This document shows positions 61,163 to 64,000 of a stretch of 64,000 nucleotides of DNA, in pieces; position 1 is the stretch's first letter, and each line of letters begins with the position of its first letter. Below the pieces are notes generated by a model that ran no database searches, was not told where the DNA came from, and was given only the letters and a program-made list of their open reading frames with translations. The DNA lies in the NCBI RefSeq assembly GCF_963675165.1, contig NC_087381.1, forward strand, positions 2,356,001-2,420,000, in the 5' to 3' direction. This stretch comes from Halichondria panicea. Lineage: Eukaryota > Porifera > Demospongiae > Suberitida > Halichondriidae. A program made the position numbers and the translations under genes.

Positions 61163-63290
61163 GTGAGTTTTCTTAGCTAAAATTAATAGATAATAAAATT
61201 TGAGCCATAATAAAAGCTTGAGCTAACTTAGATCTATTATCTACAGCTATAGCAAATAGATAATTCTTCTACCGAGGTTTTGGCCAGTGTTGTCAATGTC
61301 TTGTTTCTGGTTTGGAAATCACCTTACCACTAGTGAGGGAGGGAGGTTATCATTATTCATTATTGTGACATCACTTCCTGTAAAACCCATTTCCTGTTAA
61401 TTAAAATAACCACACTGGATATACAATAAAACCACAAATATGAAAAAGGAAAATCTTACCTAATCTATGCTGCAATCTATGCTATTTATCATGTGACACA
61501 CCCACAAGTAGGTGTGGCTAATGAAAATAATGGAGTGATGTCATAATAATGAGTTTTTTTATGAGGCAGTGAAATTTGAGGAGGGAGGTAACCAGAAACA
61601 AGACATTGATTAACATTGGCCTTTACTATAAGCCATTTTGGTATAGCTAGATCTATATATACTCTATCCGCAACACAAGCTATATAGTTCTATAGCTGTC
61701 TATACAGCAAATTAAGCCTTTATGTAATTAATTGGTACCATCTTGTATAATAATAGTACTCTTTATTTGATAGTGTGTATGAATATTATTTCTGCTAAGA
61801 AACTTAGCACGAGACACTAAGACTCCAAAGCGACAGCAGAAAGAGCTTGCCGCAAGTTCTTTCTGCCGAACTGCAAGCAAGGGATGTCAGATGCATGCCG
61901 CTTGGACCATGGAAACTCCTGAGCATCCGTATAGGAGACGACGTGCTGCTCCAAAACTATATGGTTGAACATAATAAATTATTATAGTCTCGCTCTTTTT
62001 GCAGTATGAATTAATTGTGCATTTCAGGGCCGTAGGAACGCCTTGAAGTGCGGGGAAGCCCATGTGACTCTGCAGGCAGTATAGAGGGGGGTATTACGGT
62101 TCTTGGATAGTTGCAGCTATAGACCTTGATATAGACTATGCCGGTGTCATAGGCGCGAGTGACTCCCCCAAATAATGACTCCTGGTCACTCTTACCTAGT
62201 CACCAGTGACCCCGGCCGGTCAGCAAGGTAAAATCACTTCAGAATAACATAACTGCTATCAAATATTCATAGCTGCTATCACTGTGTTACATAATCCAGC
62301 AAGACAAATCCTGACATAGACTTGAAACCCGACCTCCCGTCAGGGACGGTCGGGCCACGCCCAACTAGGTTTTCGCGATTGTGCAAATAATGCTGTCTCA
62401 ACAATAATTTCTTGCTAATTCTGGGTGTGACTCTATTCTGGGAGATTATTTTCCATTTACTAAAGCTGATTGGGTCTAGAAAGCTGCTCGTTATACGAAG
62501 TACGTGTGGCTGTTCTTGAGAAATTGCTTTACATTGAAGCTATAAAATTGTATAGTTTCAATCCGGACATGTGCTCTTGGGCCGTTATATAATTATAGCG
62601 TGTGGTTGCCCTTTGAAAGTGGTCGTTAATGGAGGTTCCACTGTATTGACTAATAGTGGTGCAATGCCTCGACAGCGATCACGCCCGAAGGCGGAGAATT
62701 ATTGATAGGTATGCATGGTGAGTACGAATTTGAAACGAACAACCGTTTAAAATAGGTGATTCAGAGCCAGATTAATGCTACCATAAGGGTGGGAAGGGAA
62801 TTAAAGGAAGACTTGCAGCTGAGAACTGATCGACTACCGTAGAAACTGGATTAATAGCGCTTACTCGACTATAAGCGTATCTTTATTTTCAACGCATGGT
62901 CAACTGCAGGTTTTTTGTACTCGAATTGAAGCGCTTTTCCAATTATGCGAAGGTTAGAATTGATTCAGCTAATTTTGTTTATCTCTAAACTAGCTAACTT
63001 GTACAGTGTATGGCAGCTATACAGCTGGTGATATCCATCTGAAAAGACTCTCTGGGCATGCTGTTACCTTGTCGATCTGATCGTGCTGAGATAATGATGA
63101 GGTCCTTTTGTTCCAGTTCCTGGTCAATATGAATGTTTATAATATGAATTTTTATGTTGTGAAATGAACTGTAAAATGAATTGTAACATAATAGTATGAT
63201 AATAGATCCAGTTAGGGTCCAATCAAACTAATCATAGCTCTTATACTGCAACTAATAATTATAAAATTAATTTTCAAAATCCCTTTTTGA
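61163..63290 (+). other. Intron 1-like remnant of the third SRCR kinase
   Basis: It aligns with 30954-33400 and 1-440 in blocks, with a TIR element (61282-61621) and an inverted block (61806-62085). About 62400-62643 is a relative of the 15920-16388 element ending GGAGGTTCCACTG. Homology ends near 63218 (AGATCCAGTTAGGG), where receptor-derived sequence begins. No SRCR exon is present. Confidence 0.6.
61282..61621. mobile_element. TIR element with CAATGTCTTGTTTCTGG arms
   Basis: Left GGCCAGTGTTGTCAATGTCT and right end (complement) GGCCAATGTTAATCAATGTC form inverted ends of about 32 bp around 340 bp. It sits at nearly the same intron position as the unrelated element 31007-31933 in gene 2. Confidence 0.65.
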
Positions 63291-63461
63291 CTACACTCGA
63301 TGACCAATATGAAATGTGGAGCCATCATCTGCCCAGCTCACTTCCAGCGTCCCTTCCAACTCGTCAAATGACATGTCCTCAGAGTGTTCCTCACCGTGGT
63401 CATGACGACAGAAAGTGGTAGTCACGTTGCGATTCTTGTCAGATCTCTCCCTCTGACGCTT
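63291..63461 (-). CDS. Tail exon of a fourth GABA-B-like receptor (partial)
   Basis: The minus strand after acceptor GCTTACAG reads KRQRERSDKNRNVTTTFC, HDHGEEHSEDMSFDELEG and a final FHIGHRV-stop, 56 residues. It equals the receptor B tail exon (55965-55804) with three extra residues (MSF). The other exons would lie beyond 64000. It may be a complete gene, or a stray exon moved with the duplication. Confidence 0.75.
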   Translation of the reverse strand, partial: KRQRERSDKNRNVTTTFCRHDHGEEHSEDMSFDELEGTLEVSWADDGSTFHIGHRV

Positions 63462-63552
63462 CTGTAAGCATGGGAAAAATAAATGTCATCATTCAGTATA
63501 ATTATAGCAAACAGTAAAACAAATCATTAAGTGTATTCATGATGCATATACA

Positions 63553-63964
63553 GTAGACGCTCGCTATTCCGGCTCTCCGAAGTACGGCCACCTCGATATA
63601 CCGGCCATTTGGCTTGGCACGGAATGCTAGCTATAATTATGTTTACTGCACAAAACCTACCCTGAAGTACGGCCACTCGCTATTCCGTAACCCAGTGCTG
63701 GCTGTCCCAAACAAGGTTTTCAATGTACGTATATTACGGCCGGATATGATGTTTTGGGTGTGGTTTAGCAAAAAAAATTGGTTAAATAGAGAACAGAATG
63801 ATTCATTATCCTACATTATCCTCGAGACAAGAACCGCAAAAGTAGTCATTAGATTCGAGGTAAGGTCGTTTTTAAGCCGCGGCTATTTCCTGAGCTGCAG
63901 CCACCTCGCTATTCCGGCCAAGCTGCATGGTCCCAAGGGTGACCGGATTAACGAGAGTCTACTG
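63553..63964. mobile_element. Pogo-like element upstream of the tail exon
   Basis: Ends CAGTAGACGCTCGCTATTCC and the complement of CAGTAGACTCTCGTTAATCC, with TA at both borders. Inside are related inverted words (GTACGGCCACTCGCTATTCC). The reverse complement of its right half is at 26754-27055. The open frame from 63614 crosses the element and has no transposase motif. Confidence 0.7.
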
Positions 63965-64000
63965 TAGTTCAATATAGGTGAGAGATAAAAAAATTATTTC

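Overview
The window looks like genomic DNA of a demosponge (phylum Porifera). The reasons are receptor tyrosine kinases fused to scavenger-receptor (SRCR) domains, a local expansion of GABA-B-like class C receptors, a membrane collagen-like gene, mostly short phase-consistent spliceosomal introns, AT-rich DNA, and many short inverted-repeat transposons. No species is assigned. No tRNA, rRNA, CRISPR array or bacterial operon was seen. All protein calls come from my own reading of exons, splice sites and frames; no search was run.

Layout. (1) 1-15521: SRCR receptor tyrosine kinase 1 (plus strand), from within intron 1 to the stop, with its signal-peptide exon off the left edge. (2) 15.9-21.1 kb: transposon cluster. 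(3) 21397-26449: GABA-B-like receptor A (plus), broken by a one-base insertion in its 7TM part and lacking its tail exon. (4) 26.75-28.33 kb: two transposons and a reversed fragment of a Bax inhibitor-1 gene. (5) 30896-45063: SRCR receptor tyrosine kinase 2, complete, 20 exons, predicted 928 residues. (6) 45.9-48.2 kb: LINE remnant and a damaged transmembrane collagen-like gene (minus). (7) 49159-52462: GABA-B-like receptor C (minus), cut off in TM3. (8) 52856-55070: Bax inhibitor-1 gene (plus), missing its N-terminal exons. (9) 55804-60591: GABA-B-like receptor B (minus), apparently intact, 16 exons, predicted 839 residues. (10) 61109-63218: start of a third SRCR kinase copy with a broken signal-peptide exon. 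(11) 63291-63461: tail exon of a fourth GABA-B-like receptor (minus) running off the right edge.

The locus is therefore a set of tandem and inverted segmental duplications with a spacing of about 30 kb, in which two receptor families were copied together. The two SRCR kinases differ most in extracellular exons and transposon content, while the juxtamembrane-to-3-prime end is nearly identical even in introns. That pattern suggests gene conversion or a recent exchange of the signalling half.

How the genes could work together is inference. SRCR kinases would bind ligands outside the cell and signal by tyrosine phosphorylation. GABA-B-like receptors would sense small molecules through a Venus-flytrap domain. 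The membrane collagen would sit at the cell surface. Together they suggest a surface-recognition or sensory cluster that gains and loses copies. Paralogous empty sites let several transposon insertions be bounded within the window.
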